Origin: Impatiens glandulifera
Taxonomy: Eukaryota; Streptophyta; Magnoliopsida; Ericales; Balsaminaceae
Assembly (NCBI RefSeq): GCF_907164915.1
Contig: NC_061864.1
Span: forward strand, 10,423,889-10,487,888
Reading direction: 5' to 3'
DNA: 64,000 bases
Shown here: positions 14,201 to 26,738 of the stretch, piece after piece
Layout: every line of letters begins with the position of its first letter
Numbering within the stretch: the stretch's first letter is position 1
Notes under the pieces: model-generated
Seen by the model: the letters and a program-made list of their open reading frames with translations, nothing else
What the model was told of the DNA's origin: nothing
Databases searched by the model: none
Program-made: the position numbers and the translations under genes

Positions 14201-14335
14201 TTGAAAACTTGCGCATTAGGCTACTATGCCTATTACCTCTTTTCTTTTAGACGGGAATCTAATTTTGTTAATGTCGTCCGTAAAAACAATTGGTAAGTCT
14301 TGGAGACTAGGCATGTTCTTAATCTCATTAAAAAC
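11200..14335 (-). mobile_element. Decayed L1-type LINE retrotransposon (ORF2: endonuclease + reverse transcriptase)
   Basis: Read on the minus strand from about 14335 downwards, broken frames give the order of a plant LINE ORF2. An endonuclease C-terminal part lies near 14190-14110 (LELIDLPLEGDQFTFRRGND). The reverse transcriptase comes next: QIYDDVLITNECIDSANSRG near 13060-13000, then SNIEKTYDHVN followed by TGA in place of the usual Trp near 12975-12935. The catalytic FADDTLYMIQT motif is at 12651-12619. A C-terminal region with FRPIIKFYFWYDVRKCPHL (zf-RVT-like) is near 11740-11680, and a TIWFEINRRI segment is near 11255-11220. Many stops and frameshifts show it is a fossil. The 5' part (ORF1, most of the endonuclease) and exact termini were not found. 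The motifs are read from the sequence; family assignment rests on known L1-type plant LINEs. Confidence 0.82.
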
Positions 14336-14859
14336 TCTATTTTAATTGTAAAAGAATCGATTCAAAGATCGTAAAAATTATCCTCCCAATTTTTTAATTG
14401 TATTAAATAAATTTATTTGGGTGATATTAAAATTTTATATTGACAATTTATATATATGAATCATAATTTTATTTTGTTTAAAAAATATATATGAAAATAT
14501 ACATATGAATATTAAACTAGATTGCAAGCTGAATTTTTCAATAACAAGCAAAATTTGAGAATTGAACAGGTAACATGGTCACTTAAAAATCACTTTTTAT
14601 CATTTTGAGTTACTTCACTGAGTTGGAATTCATGTTTAAATTGTTTTTTAAAGTTAAAACTAATTTAATCATGTTAAAATAGTAAATATACTCATTATAA
14701 TTATATATATTATACAACTTTAAAAAATATAAACAATTATTCTTAATCTACTATGTTAAGTGAAGAAAGTCTTATTAATTTTAATTAAGAACGTTTAAAT
14801 TAAAATTGAAATTATAATGCAAATATGTATAAACCCATCATATATATCCATATTTAAAT

Positions 14860-14970
14860 GTTAGGCAGACCAAAGGTTAAGAGAATTCAAATCTTAAAAG
14901 AAAATTTCCAAGATTTGAACTCTTCATGTATAATAAGGGGAGCTCTAACTTTTGAGCTGCCTTAGTCATA
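14860..14970 (-). mobile_element. tRNA-derived SINE-like element
   Basis: On the minus strand an A-box-like stretch (GGCAGCTCAAAAGTTAGAGC, plus positions about 14960-14941) is followed by a B-box-like stretch (GAGTTCAAATCTTG, about 14925-14910). The spacing is close to that of a tRNA promoter. Cloverleaf pairing is lost, so this is a SINE rather than a tRNA gene. Ends are approximate and no target-site duplication was identified. Confidence 0.5.
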
Positions 14971-16629
14971 TTATTTTTTATAACTAAACTATTATTCAAA
15001 AGTGAATTTAGTACATATTAATTATTAATTTTTGTTTGAAAATTAGTGAAGTAAATCAATTTGACCAAATAGAGTACTCAACATTAATAATTAATAAATT
15101 TGAGCTTTATTAATAATATTTTAATATAATTGGGCTGGGTTGGGTTAGGTTGTGGGCTTATCTATGAGGGTATGTCTATACTCTATAGTCATAACTTATA
15201 AGCTTATAAAAATTAACTAACCAAATAAGTTTGGGCTGGGTTGGGTTAGGTTACTTAAATGATGTATCTTTATATTGTTTTTAAAAAATGTTAAAAAATT
15301 ACATTAAACATTGATATCCAAATTTTGAGGACATCCCTAATCATCGTTATAGGGTCTTATTAGCATAATACAAATAATAAACTATAAGTACAAAAATGAG
15401 TTATTATTTAGTCACATTTTGTCATTACACAATAATAGTTATAATTTCTTCACTCTCATTGTTGTTTTTTTCTTAATGTTCTTCTAAGGATTTCATTTAG
15501 GTTATTTTGTTTTTATCTAATTAAAAAATCAAACTCAAAACAATCATGCCAATATTAATTCATGGTTTAATAAAAAACATTGGGAAGTTTAATTATAAAT
15601 GAGATGCATAACTAGAATCCATCCTAACCAACATTAAGAAATCCAAAGTCCACTTTATTTATTTTTTGAAAATCAATGTTTGGGCCTTAATTGAAATCAA
15701 AAGAAACCAACACAATTTTAAAAGTTTTAAGAAATTTCATCATTTCAATTTTAATCACAAAGGGCCCAAACATGTGATCCCAATAAAATGCAAGTTTTGG
15801 CAATCCAATTCTTAACTCATAAAATTATATTAAAATATTTTTTTTGTGATGATATGGTCTCAAAAGTACCAAAATGGGATTACATTAGCAATTTGATTAT
15901 TTGCTCTCTCATAAGAAGGGATAGTTTAATCATTAAAAAAAAAAAAATACTTTTACTACTTTCTTTGAGAGGGCACATGAGACACTTAGTCAAATTGGTA
16001 ATAGTCAAATTGGTAATAAAGAATCCTATCTGAGAACACACCTAACAACATAAAATATGTGACATGTTTCGCACAATAGAGAATAGTGCAAATTACTTAT
16101 TATACCAGCAGATTAAGATTGTCTTTGGAAATCAGGTTAATTTGAAGCTGAATTTGTCTCTATAATGTACCACAATCATGTCTATACTTTGGTTTTTACA
16201 TTTTATACAATCATAATTGACACAATTGTATATAAAGTCTTATTTTATTTTTATCAAGGCTTTGATTTGGCGACTCAATCTTAGATACCTTTTTCACCCT
16301 AACATTTCTCCACCTTCAACCTCTTGCTCTAAATAAAGATTAATGGATGTAAAGGGGTTGCTATTATTTGTTTAATTTTTTTATTTCAAGTTCTCATGGG
16401 AAACAAAATAGTGTTTTTTTTATAGCAAGTCCTTCACTTTTGAGTTAGCTATCTATTCAACCAAACATTCAAAGGATGATCAAGATTCAGTTTCTTATAA
16501 GGATTCTATAGTCATAACTCATGATCTTATGTGGTTGGAAAATTGCTTTGCTCATATGGATCTTGGTCGACAAACCTGATAAGTACATGAATTAACCAAT
16601 CTCACAGCCCATCCAAAGATAATTAGCAA

Positions 16630-17045
16630 AGCTTAGGGATGACAATTCAGGTTAGATTCGGGTTGAAGGGTTAGTGAGTTGGTAGATATTAACAAGAACC
16701 TGACTTGTTTAGTAATCTCTAACATGAATATGATCTGTTTTTTTAACTAACTCAATTCGAACATATCTGATTTAACCCGATTTAATTAATATTACATCTA
16801 TTTATTTCAGATTAAAATGACAAAAACACACAAGAATAATTATCTTACAAAAGAAAATTGTAAACAGGTTGACAAATCTACTTTAGGTCAATTCAGATCG
16901 ACCCGATTTTAACCTGTTTATTAATCAAGTTAAACGGGTTAACCTATATGACTTGCTAATTTCGACCCAAACCAAAAAATATATGACCCTAATCTAATTT
17001 TTTCTTGTTCGATTAGGGTCGTATTTTCGTGTCGGGCCAAAACTA
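16630..17045. mobile_element. Probable non-autonomous hAT-like element remnant
   Basis: The segment begins with TTAGGGATGACAATTCAGG, a terminus very like that of the complete element at 62651. It continues with diverged GGTC/GACCC/CCCGATT-rich sequence typical of such elements (for example AATTCAGATCGACCCGATTT). A matching right terminus with the inverted sequence was not found, so the element is either truncated or too diverged to delimit. Confidence 0.4.
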
Positions 17046-18404
17046 ATATTTTATTATTATTTCATTATCTGCAATTATTTAGTAATAATAAAATTAATAT
17101 CTACTTTGGTGAAAACAAATTATGTGTGCTTGTTAAATTTGATAAAAAAATAAATAAATTAATTAATGGGCCGCCCCTGTTTATATGACCTCATTTAGAC
17201 CCGGACTCTTTGAGACGTGTTTTCTTTTTTCATTTTTTTAATATGACATGTTTAAACAACAATATCTGTTAATGTAAATGATAGAAACTAAGTTATCTTA
17301 CATAATTACATCCTCTTGCATTTATTTATATATATATATTTATAATGTTAGTCCTCGTGCTAAATCATAATTAAATTTATTTGATATAATAAAATCACCC
17401 ATTCCCCATAAATGTTTGCATATCTCACCTAAGGCAATCAAGTCTTCATCTTTACATCATTCATCCATCCATCCTTCTTTAACTTTCTTTTTATTTCCAA
17501 CTTGTCACACTTGCTACTATATAGATTATATCTAATATTATCCTATTCAAAGATTTTATTTTACTTTTCCTAATTTTAACTATTTTCATTTGTATGACTT
17601 ATCTCAAACATTTTGCTAGACTATTTTCTTCCAATAACACAATAAAAGAGATGATTAAACGCCATAATAAGTCAAGAATAAACCTAACATTTTAAACAAG
17701 AAAAACTTCATCGATATTGTCTTGTGTTGTCACTTCATCTTTTACTTTTGACATTAATAATGCAAATCCCAAATCGATCTCATCTAGCTTTTTCTCTCGA
17801 TAATAAGTAAAATGAAGCTCAATAAATATATATTTATATATATGTTAATAATACTTACTGATCCAAACATGGCCTGCAATCCATCCTTTAGATTTTATGA
17901 AGTTTAATATATTATTATATCAATGTGAACATTAATTTGATAGTTCCGTCAATATTATCCTTTAAATTTAATTTAGTACAGTTACTTAATAATTTATTTA
18001 TTTGAAGATGTCAACAAAGTCAAATTCTTACCCCCTTCAAAAACAAAGTCAATATTTATTTTAGCTGTTACCAATTTCAATACATCTTATTATTATTAAT
18101 AAATAAATAAATAAAAGGGGCTACATTAAATATTAATATTAACTGAATAAATATTATTATATGAATAAAATTATGAGTAAGATTTAATCGATCCATTGTA
18201 TAAACAAAATTAAAGCTATTTAATTTATTTTGATTGGTGTAATAAATTAAATCGTTTTTGTGGAAATAAGCAGATTTATAATTAAACTCATAAAGAATTT
18301 AATTAGTAGTTGTGATTATGGCCCATTGGGCATGCAGTTAGCTAGATTGTTCACCTGCTACTGTTCATGACGTATGCATGTATATAGATTAATATACAAA
18401 TTAA

Positions 18405-18407
<3 letters not shown>

Positions 18408-18449
<42 letters not shown>
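18408..18449. repeat. AAT trinucleotide microsatellite
   Basis: A near-perfect run of about fourteen AAT/ATA units in gene-free DNA. Confidence 0.95.
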
Positions 18450-19009
18450 TCGTTACGTGCATGCAATTTTAAGTATCAAAATCCCGTAACTCTTTGCACG
18501 TTTCTCGATCAGAAGGAGATAAAAAAAATATTATTAAGTAATGTCTATTTTTTTTTATATTATCTATATACATATTAATATTATTTCAACTATTTATAAC
18601 TAATTTTACTCTAGTTTCCTTCATTACCCTATTGTTAGGGTTACACAATTAATATAAATTCAGTGTCTAAATATGTATTACTATATTTCTTTCAACTAGA
18701 ACTTTGAAAGTTACTCACAAATTTTAACACAGTCTCGTAGTCATTAATTTTATTTATGAATTAATCCAGTTGAAGTCGAAGTTTCTAGCTTCATACGTAC
18801 GTTAATATAACTTAAATAAATATATTTTTTTCTAAAATGTTCATATTATTCAAATATATTTACAAATAATTAACATTTCTCATATGGAATTGTGTGGTGT
18901 TCCTTGGCTACATAGACAATTTGTAGATGAACATGATGAGAAGAATAATATTTTATAGGATTCTCATGCAATTTTTGAGAAAAATAATAATTTTTAATTA
19001 TTTATTCAA

Positions 19010-19013
<4 letters not shown>

Positions 19014-19081
<68 letters not shown>
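19014..19081. repeat. TA dinucleotide microsatellite (about 34 units)
   Basis: An uninterrupted TA run of about 68 bp. It makes the open frame at 18998-19189, which is therefore not a gene. Confidence 0.97.
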
Positions 19082-19084
<3 letters not shown>

Positions 19085-20736
19085 GTGTGATAAATAATTA
19101 AGAATATATTTATTACCGAACGAATATATTATATTAATATAGCTGTCAATAATTAGGTACCTGTTAATCTCATGATAAACTAGTTTCAAGTTTAAACCAT
19201 TTGAAAATGAAGAATGTCTAATTCAAATAAGAAGGTGGGCATTAACAAAATAATACTATGTCAACCCTTCAATTCTACTCCAAAACATAAATAAATTACA
19301 CTTGCACCACAAACTAATTAAAAATAACATTTTTTTATTTTATTTATTTGTTAGTTTAATTAGGTTTTCAAGATAAATATTGGTGTATTTTAAAAATGGG
19401 ATTTTTTTTTTGGAATCAGAACACAATTCTATAGTACTGATTTATAATATATACATTATATGTTTCCTACTTACTCTTTATATATATTTGTTATTCATCA
19501 TCATATATAACTAATGTAAACCAAACTGGCATCAAACAAACATTTCTTTAAATAGTACAAACACAAATATTTAATAAATTAGTTGTGTCTTGTTGAATCT
19601 TAACATTCTGTTTTTCTTCTAATTAAATAATAATAGACTTTCTTAATTAGCAAAATAAATTGACTTTCTTTATTTTTAACTAATTAAATTAAAAGGATTT
19701 TAGTAATATTGGCAACATCACCTTTTGCTTTGCATCTATTCCCCCCACTATCCACAACCATTTGACAACTATAAGCATAATATATATTCATATATTTTTT
19801 TATAATTTATTTAATTGTCCCTTTAATTTTAGAGCTGGTTTGATGTTAAGTTTTCAGTTTTTTATTAAAAATATTATATATTATACTTTTTTTTAATCAC
19901 TCAAATTATTAATTTATTTTAATTATAATAATTCAATCAATACACAAAATCTAATGTATATCTTCCATGTTAAAAAAGAAAAGAAAAATGTTTAAGTTTT
20001 CAAATAAAACCTAACAAATTTTAGTAAAGAATTGATGTGAAAATGGCATCGGAACTTTCGCGATGTGTATTTCTTGCCCCCACTAGATAACACCATTTTG
20101 TCATAGGAAAATGGCTCCTTCAGTTAATGCAATATCTTTTTTCTTTCATTAATTATTTACATTTATTTATTTCTTTAAACAATTCTAAAAAAATGTATTC
20201 CCATTAATTATGACTCAATTCAAAATTCTTAAAATATTAATATTTTATAAAAATAAAGTAAAAAGTATTTATTATTCCCCATTTAAGATATTTATAATTG
20301 GTAAAGAAAGAAAAAAAAGAAAGAAAGATAAAGCGGTGATAGGATTAAAAAATAACTTTATTCTCTCGTCGACTACAGCTATTGGCTGAATAATGAAACA
20401 CGAAATGTCCCTGTTTTCATGTGTTCATATTAAAAATCAAAACTTTACCAGCTATATTCATTAATTATAATTTCTTTATTAGTCATTACATTTATTACAT
20501 TAACAATCTTTAATAATACATTTTCAAAACAATTAATTATAAAAATAACATATCACAAACAAATCAACAAACAAGACCACCCATTTTCTGTATGAAATAA
20601 TCAAAATTAGGACACAAACAAACACTTGTATTCATCAATAGATTGTTGACAAAAACAAATAAAACATCAAAATTAAACAAACCCATGTCCTTTTTCTTTT
20701 CTTTTTTTAAGTTAAACATAGTAGCTACCTAACCCT

Positions 20737-21135
20737 TCAAACCCTAAAACAGGGGAGATGATGATGATGATGACCATGGTTATGGTGATGGTGGTGATGA
20801 AGATGTGGGCTATTCTCTTTGTCAATAATACCTTGAACATGGCGAAACTCCTCCACATGGCAAGGGATGGTGATTGGACCTTTCTGATCAAATCCATATT
20901 CTTCTTCTGCTTCCTTCAACAGCTGCATGAACAGTGGATGATTCACGTACATAACAGGTATGATAAACCTCTGTTGTTCTTCTCCTTGTCCAACCTTAAT
21001 CGCCATGAAACCCTTAGGGATGTCTTTTGCCCCGCCGCATGTGTCTTTCTTCCCTCCGGCGTGATGATGATGATGAAGATGAAGATGAGCCATGAGATGA
21101 AAACTGAGCAGATTCTTGTCTCCACCGCCACCCAT
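20737..21135 (-). CDS. SAUR32-like auxin-responsive protein
   Basis: A single-exon frame of 132 residues, as usual for SAURs. The start is the ATG of MGGGGDKNLLSF, which matches the MG...LLSF/LKSF start of the SAUR32 clade. The frame is open further upstream but that part lies in the leader. The SAUR core runs from about residue 37 (DIPKGFMAIKVGQGEEQQRF, IIPVMYVNHPLFMQLLKEAE, EEYGFDQKGPITIPCHVEEF) and the protein ends LPCFRV, as in SAUR32-type proteins. Histidine-rich tracts flank the core: HLHLHHHHH near residues 16-25 and a longer one near 110-126. Known SAURs act at the plasma membrane on PP2C-D phosphatases and promote cell expansion; that role is inferred here. A TATA box is at 21446-21453 on the same strand. 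Confidence 0.93.
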   Translation of the reverse strand: MGGGGDKNLLSFHLMAHLHLHHHHHAGGKKDTCGGAKDIPKGFMAIKVGQGEEQQRFIIPVMYVNHPLFMQLLKEAEEEYGFDQKGPITIPCHVEEFRHVQGIIDKENSPHLHHHHHHNHGHHHHHLPCFRV

Positions 21136-21445
21136 ATCTTCGATTTCTCGACAATTAACGGAATAGAGAAATTTTATGATTAGATTAACACTTAAACTAA
21201 CGCTGATCAATATATAACTTTGTTACAAGAAGAGGATAGAGAATGGCCAAGGATCAGAGGTGGAGATTGTAAGCTTGAAGAGGGTGAATGAAGAATCCGT
21301 AAGCGATCTGGGTATGTTACTCATGATAAAACCCTGCAAGATTATTTGAAGATCAAACGCATATGTGATTGGATCGAAATTCTTAAAGATCTTTCTTTTT
21401 TTCTCTCTCTAGAATGGGCTGGGGAAGAAGGAGAGGCTTCTGGTT

Positions 21446-21453
21446 TTTATATA
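21446..21453 (-). promoter_or_regulatory. TATA box of the SAUR32-like gene
   Basis: TATATAAA on the minus strand, about 310 bases upstream of the start codon. This leaves room for a leader of about 280 bases, which includes a CT-rich tract (TTTCTCTCTCTAG on the plus strand near 21400). The call is inference from motif and position. Confidence 0.5.
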
Positions 21454-22301
21454 GGAAAAAAGGGAAGGAATGGTTCAGATTGATTTTTTTTATTTTTTTT
21501 TTTCAGATTCATGAAAATTTTAATATTATAAAAAGAGAAAATGGGGATAATTTAATATTTTAAATTAATTATTTAATAAAATGATGTGTTATTTTTATCA
21601 AACAAGCAAGCAAGAGGTTGGAAAAGTCTATGTACAGATTGGTTTTTGCTGAATCCAGAATATAAACAACTTGTTTATTACGATATTACCCCGGTCTTTC
21701 GTGAACGGTATGGTTGGAGTTTTCTTTCATTCTAAGCAAACTTAATTTTATAAAATAATAATTATAATAATACTTATAAATTAAGGAAAACTATACAATT
21801 ATTATGAATATTATATAATAAAATTAAAGTTATTAATTGGTCTGGCTTAATTTGCAATTGAATCAAACTGGCCTTAAAGTGACGATTGGGTAAATGTGGC
21901 AAAAGGTAGGTCCACGTGGCAGTTGAGTAATAAACAATATTTATTTTTGGCTTTGTATAGAAACTCACATCAGCCGAAATTTAATCTCTGTGTGGTTGGG
22001 GAATTGAATTGAATTGTTTTTATTATATTTTAAAATTAAACCTATAATTTAATGTTCATTCACAATTAGAGAGGTTACTTTTACATTTACAAATTAAGGA
22101 CAAAAGAAAGGAAGGCATGATTCAATACAAATAATATAAGCATGGTTTTAATAATTAATTATGATATATAGTTGAATAAACTAAATAATCAAAACTAGAC
22201 TGCTTGTTTATTGCTTGTATTTTGACTTATGATGATGAAGCTTGTAAATCTTTAGTCTTTATTTAACATTGTCATAATTAATTTATTAAATTAATTACTA
22301 C

Positions 22302-22308
<7 letters not shown>

Positions 22309-22370
<62 letters not shown>
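22309..22370. repeat. TA dinucleotide microsatellite (about 31 units)
   Basis: An uninterrupted TA run of about 62 bp in intergenic DNA. Confidence 0.97.
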
Positions 22371-22373
<3 letters not shown>

Positions 22374-23184
22374 TGATATAACCAATTTTATTTGATTCAG
22401 AAAATGGTTTGAACAAATGATTTTATTTTTGTTTGTCACTTAAAAGTCGTAGATAAATTATTTATATATTTTTTATAATTTAGTGTTTGGTTATAAATTC
22501 ATTGCACACAATTGTTAATTAATTTATTTAAAAAGGTAATAATTTTAACATAAATATTATTATAATAAAATCAAACCGATTGTGGAAATCTAAATTTAGT
22601 CGATCAACAAATGAATGAATTATTATAAAATCTGTAAAGATAAAACATAAATAATTTGGCAAAAACTTTTAATAAGTATATTTTTCTTCTATATAATATG
22701 ATATAAAATTGATCAAAAAAACAATTTTTTATTTACTTTTATTGTAAAAGGTTTTATCTAATTTAATTATATCTCTCATATTTAATATAGATAAATAAAA
22801 ATTATACTTTTACTTTAATATTTTTGAAAAGAAATTTACAATTTTAATAAAATAATTGAAAAAGACTGCATTGTAATCTGCAATAGATATTTGGGTTGAA
22901 ATTGACTTCGTTGCTAAATGACAATGACAAGTTTCATTTATTATAGTGAAATAATGGTAAATCTTAAAAAAAAAAAAAAAAAACTTTCATTTTCATTTTC
23001 TCTTTAACAAGACTTAATAGTTATATCAAAAGGGAAAAACAAAATTCAACAATACAATTAAAGAAATTGAACAAAAGAAATATATTCACATTTTATAAAA
23101 GATAAACCAAAAAAAAAAGATACACAATCTTATTCAATATTTAAAAGCTCCAAAATATGATTACAAAAGAATATGTAACATTAT

Positions 23185-23310
23185 CCATCTTCTAGTTTAG
23201 CGGCAATAAGAGTTGAATATCAACTATAAATTCCTGGATTCGAGCCCGTTTTTACGCTTGGTTAAGTGGGTTTGCGGGCTACATACTTAATCCGTTATTT
23301 CATTTTTATT
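23185..23310 (+). mobile_element. tRNA-derived SINE
   Basis: An A-box-like stretch (TCTAGTTTAGCGGCAATAAG from 23191) and a B box (GGATTCGAGCC, 23236-23246) lie at tRNA-like spacing. They are followed by a tRNA-unrelated body (GTTAAGTGGGTTTGCGGGCT) and a T/A-rich tail, the usual layout of plant SINEs. It is the best preserved of the SINE-like copies in the window. Confidence 0.72.
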
Positions 23311-24529
23311 TTTATTTTAAACAAAAGAATGTGTAACATTTTCTTGAAAGAACACTTCCTTTGTCCGGGTCATGATAAATCCTTGAAACCCGGTCCCTAA
23401 GACGGATTTAGATTTGTCCAAATTCAATATTAATAGCACGTTAGAAATGATGGGAAAATCAAAAGCATATTTAGTGGTCACTTATTATGTTCATCTTTAA
23501 AATTTTCCAATGGAGGTGGAGAATTGATCGGAGAGCACATTTACATACAGCAAATCATCATGGGCCATCCATGACCCAGATTTTAGATACACCCCCTCCA
23601 TTTAAAAAAAACAAAATATATTAAAAAGGATTAAGGATCATTTATCTTTTCATTTGATCAGATTTAGCATTATTTTTAGTGTACATTTAAACTATCCTTA
23701 TTTTCAAACCCCACTAATTGTTTGTACATCTTAATTTTATTTTATATTTAACAAATAAACCCAATTTATTTATTAGTAAGAATGTTGCAACTTCCTAGGC
23801 TATCCCACCTCTTTTAGATTTTTTTAAATTTTACTTAGTTTAATAATAAATTTGTGATATAGAGTTAACAACTTGACACTACATGATTAATACATTCAAA
23901 ATTTTGCTCCAATTAAAAATATCTTATTTTTATTTTTATTTTTTATCAAACAAATGGGTCTCACTTCTTTTGCGGAGATAAGGATAGGAAAACTCATTCC
24001 AATTTAATGGGGCAGGAGGGAAAACAGTAATAAAGATGATGATAAATAGTTGGTTATAATTCCACTAGCCTTTTGCTTTTGTGAATAAAAAAATAAAAAA
24101 AGAAAGATGCTGGTATATATTTATTTGATTTATTTATCACTATAGATTAGATAGTATTCTACTTTATTAATTCAAATTAGTTAATTTCTATAGGAAAAAA
24201 ATAAATGGGAATAAAGGTAAAGTGGGCCGAAATAATGAGCATCCAACAACAAGTCTTGTTGGACGCGGAAGCATTTTAAGGCTGGGCCCTGGGCCCATTT
24301 TTCTTCTGCTTCATCAATACACTTGACCTAATTCCAAAACAACCCGATTCATTTAAATATTTACCTGTAATAAATTTAAAATAAAATTAGATAGTTGTAA
24401 TAAGTTAAAATATATAAAATTAGATATATGTAACTGTCATTTTATTTGTAATTAATTATTCCGATAATAAATACCCAATGAAAAGGATAAGAAGCAAAGT
24501 GAATTACAGAGTAGTGGTGATCAACATCA

Positions 24530-25636
24530 ATGGCCGATCATAATCCAAATGTTCGAGTGTTCGACAATGAGGAAGCAGTTGCCGTCTCCCTGGCGAAATA
24601 CATCTCCGATTTATCGGAGAAATTTGTGAAACAGAGAGGTCTTTTCACCGTTGTCTTGTCCGGTGGCAGTCTCATCCACACTCTTCGGTAAGTTGAAACA
24701 TCTGTGAGGATTTACTAGACTAACCCTAATATTATCGTTTCTTCAGTTGATTGGCCTGATTCTTCTTCCATTCTCTGAGTTGAAGCTATTTCTGAACTGG
24801 GTTGGAGTTCAATTAATTAGATTTCTGAAAATTGTTGATTGAGATGAAGAGCTCCTATTTGGTTAATCTAGTTTGTATTTATTTGAAATATGGCTCTGTG
24901 ATGCTTTGTTTATTCATGTTATTTTCATCCTTGATGGAATTCTTATCAGAAAATTGACTGAATCTCCATATGTGGAGTCAGTGGATTGGGAAAAGTGGCA
25001 TGTGGTTTGGCTAGATGAGAGAGTTGTCCCCAAGACTCATGATGATAGCAATTATAAGCTGGCTTATGATGGGTTCTTATCAAAGGTAGTTTTAATCATA
25101 TTCTTATGAGTTATGATTTCCCTTTGAATCAATGAAGTATACAATTTGTACTGTGGCAAACAATGCAGGTAAAGATTAACCCAGATCATGTGTATGCTAT
25201 AAATGACACTCTATCAACAGAGGATGCTGCTGATGATTATGAGGCTTCCATGAAGTCTTTGGTGGAGAAAAATATAGTAAGAACATCGGAGATAAGTGGG
25301 TTCCCGAAATTTGACCTTAATCTTATGGGCATGGGTCCAGATGGGCATGTGGCTTCTCTATTTCCAGGACACCCCCTCCTTAAGGAAGAGAAGCGATGGG
25401 TGACATTCATCAAGGACTCTCCCAAACCACCTCCTCAAAGGATCACCTTCACATTCCCTGTTATCAACTCTTCTGATTGTATTGCAATGGTTATCACTGG
25501 GCCGGAAACTGCTAAGGCTGTGGGCATAGCATTGGGGTGTGGAAAGAATGAGAATGGTTTGCTTCCTGTTCAGATGGTTGCACCTGAAGGGGAACTTGTT
25601 TGGTTTTTGGATAAGGACACTACTTCTCAACTATGA
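24530..25636 (+). CDS. 6-phosphogluconolactonase, cytosolic type
   Basis: Three exons (24530-24687, 24950-25085, 25169-25636) with GT-AG borders give 253 residues. The enzyme hydrolyses 6-phosphogluconolactone to 6-phosphogluconate, step two of the oxidative pentose phosphate pathway. Family motifs are present: SGGS at 44-47, WLDERVVP at about 73-80, DSNYKLAYDGFLSK, and LMGMGPDGHVASLFPGHP with the conserved Gly/His loop. There is no N-terminal extension, so a cytosolic location is likely. The C-terminus is -SQL, at best a weak peroxisomal signal, whereas the tandem paralogue ends in -SKL. Exon 2 is 136 bp in both genes and the intron positions match, so the two arose by duplication. Confidence 0.95.
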
Positions 25637-26738
25637 AGTAGACAAGAAAAAGTTGGGTTATTAACTTAAATTAGCAGGCATCATTGCAAGCTTTGATGGT
25701 GTTATTGTTTTGTTATTGAATCAACTTGTCTTAATAATAATAATATTAATCCAACCGTATTGTGATTTCTCAAACCACAAAGTGGACACAATTTGAACTT
25801 GGCGTTAAATATGTTTTAGAAATGGGATTAAACCCAAAAACATCTTCAAACATTTCTTCAATTTCAGCTTCTCTCCATTCACTTCAATAATATCATCATT
25901 TTCAACGTAAGTTGCATTCGTATTCTCTCGGTCATCGTACACTAGGGAGACTTGCAAATGAATGAATTATTGTAAATTTTTTCATTAAAATTGAGATTAT
26001 CGTATTTTGTATCATTAATATGTGGAGTCTCCATTTTTTTTTCATAACAAAAGTCGTCGAGAGGAGGCTTGTCTTTCACTTTAGAACAATCGTCATCAAA
26101 AAGAGTTTCGTTTTTGTTTGGAGCCGAATGTGTTAACGAGGCAGACATCGATTGTGAATGTGTCATTGGGAAATGTATCTATTGTCCCACATCTTTTACA
26201 TATTGCTCGTCATCTTTCAATAACTCATCAGATTCGAATATCAATTTTGACAATCGTTTTCCCACTTTTGCCTTGTTATTTCTTCTTTGCCCTTTTGTTT
26301 CTAACTTTTAATTTCATCAGCAATCCTCTATGATTTTAACAAGTTGGTTATTTGTCTGCACTTTTTTTTATATATGTTGTGATACCCAAACTCTGCATTG
26401 CAATAGTTATTTCAAATCACTCCACGCCAATCCTTAAGCAATAGTAATGCATTTTTCTCATATGAGTTGTCCCAATATGCTCCTAGTCTTTTTCAAATAA
26501 AAACATATGGTTAACCCTAACAAAATAATAATTAAAAAGTTATCATTAAATTAGTATTTTACTGTTTTTTTTTTTTTTTTAGATAATATTGAATAAAAAA
26601 ATACATGACACACGTGTTAGACATCGGAACATGAATTAACCTAGTATGCCACGCCAAAATGGCCACCAAAATGTATCAACGGGCCTGTCTGCCGGTTGAC
26701 CCATCGCCGTTAATACGAAGAGTGAAAATCTGCATATA
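25637..26738. other. Spacer between the two PGL genes
   Basis: It begins with the 3' UTR of the first PGL gene. Positions about 25940-26330 hold overlapping open frames on both strands. The minus-strand one (26166-25942, starting MTHSQSMSASLTHSAPNKNE) has less AT-biased composition than its surroundings and may be a fragment of an old gene or element, but I recognise no domain. A T-tract lies near 26566-26580. The promoter of the second PGL gene is at the right end. Confidence 0.4.

Larger units (their letters stand above)
14336..20736. other. AT-rich, gene-free intergenic region with repeats
   Basis: I see no supported gene. Contents: one SINE-like element (about 14860-14970, minus), a 22-bp direct repeat of the type TTGGGCTGGGTTGGGTTAGG at 15130 and 15231, a probable hAT-MITE remnant starting near 16635, an AAT trinucleotide microsatellite (about 18408-18449) and a TA microsatellite (19014-19081). 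The open frame at 15788-16033 has AT-rich codon use and no recognisable domain. Confidence 0.5.
21454..24529. other. Intergenic region between the SAUR and PGL genes
   Basis: AT-rich and without a supported gene. It contains a TA microsatellite at 22309-22370, a poly(A) tract near 22967-22983 and a SINE at about 23185-23310. The last 150 bases are the likely promoter and leader of the cytosolic PGL gene. Confidence 0.5.

Noticed and set aside
15130..15252. Telomere-like TTGGGTTAGG motifs
   Set aside because: Only two isolated copies 101 bp apart, not an array; treated as a short direct repeat.
18998..19189. 63-codon minus-strand frame
   Set aside because: Made by the TA microsatellite.
20758..21183. 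141-codon open frame on the plus strand opposite the SAUR gene
   Set aside because: It is antisense to a well-supported SAUR frame; its Met-rich start is the complement of the histidine repeats.
23191..23246. Possible tRNA gene (A and B boxes)
   Set aside because: The boxes are present but acceptor and anticodon stems do not pair; the layout is that of a SINE.
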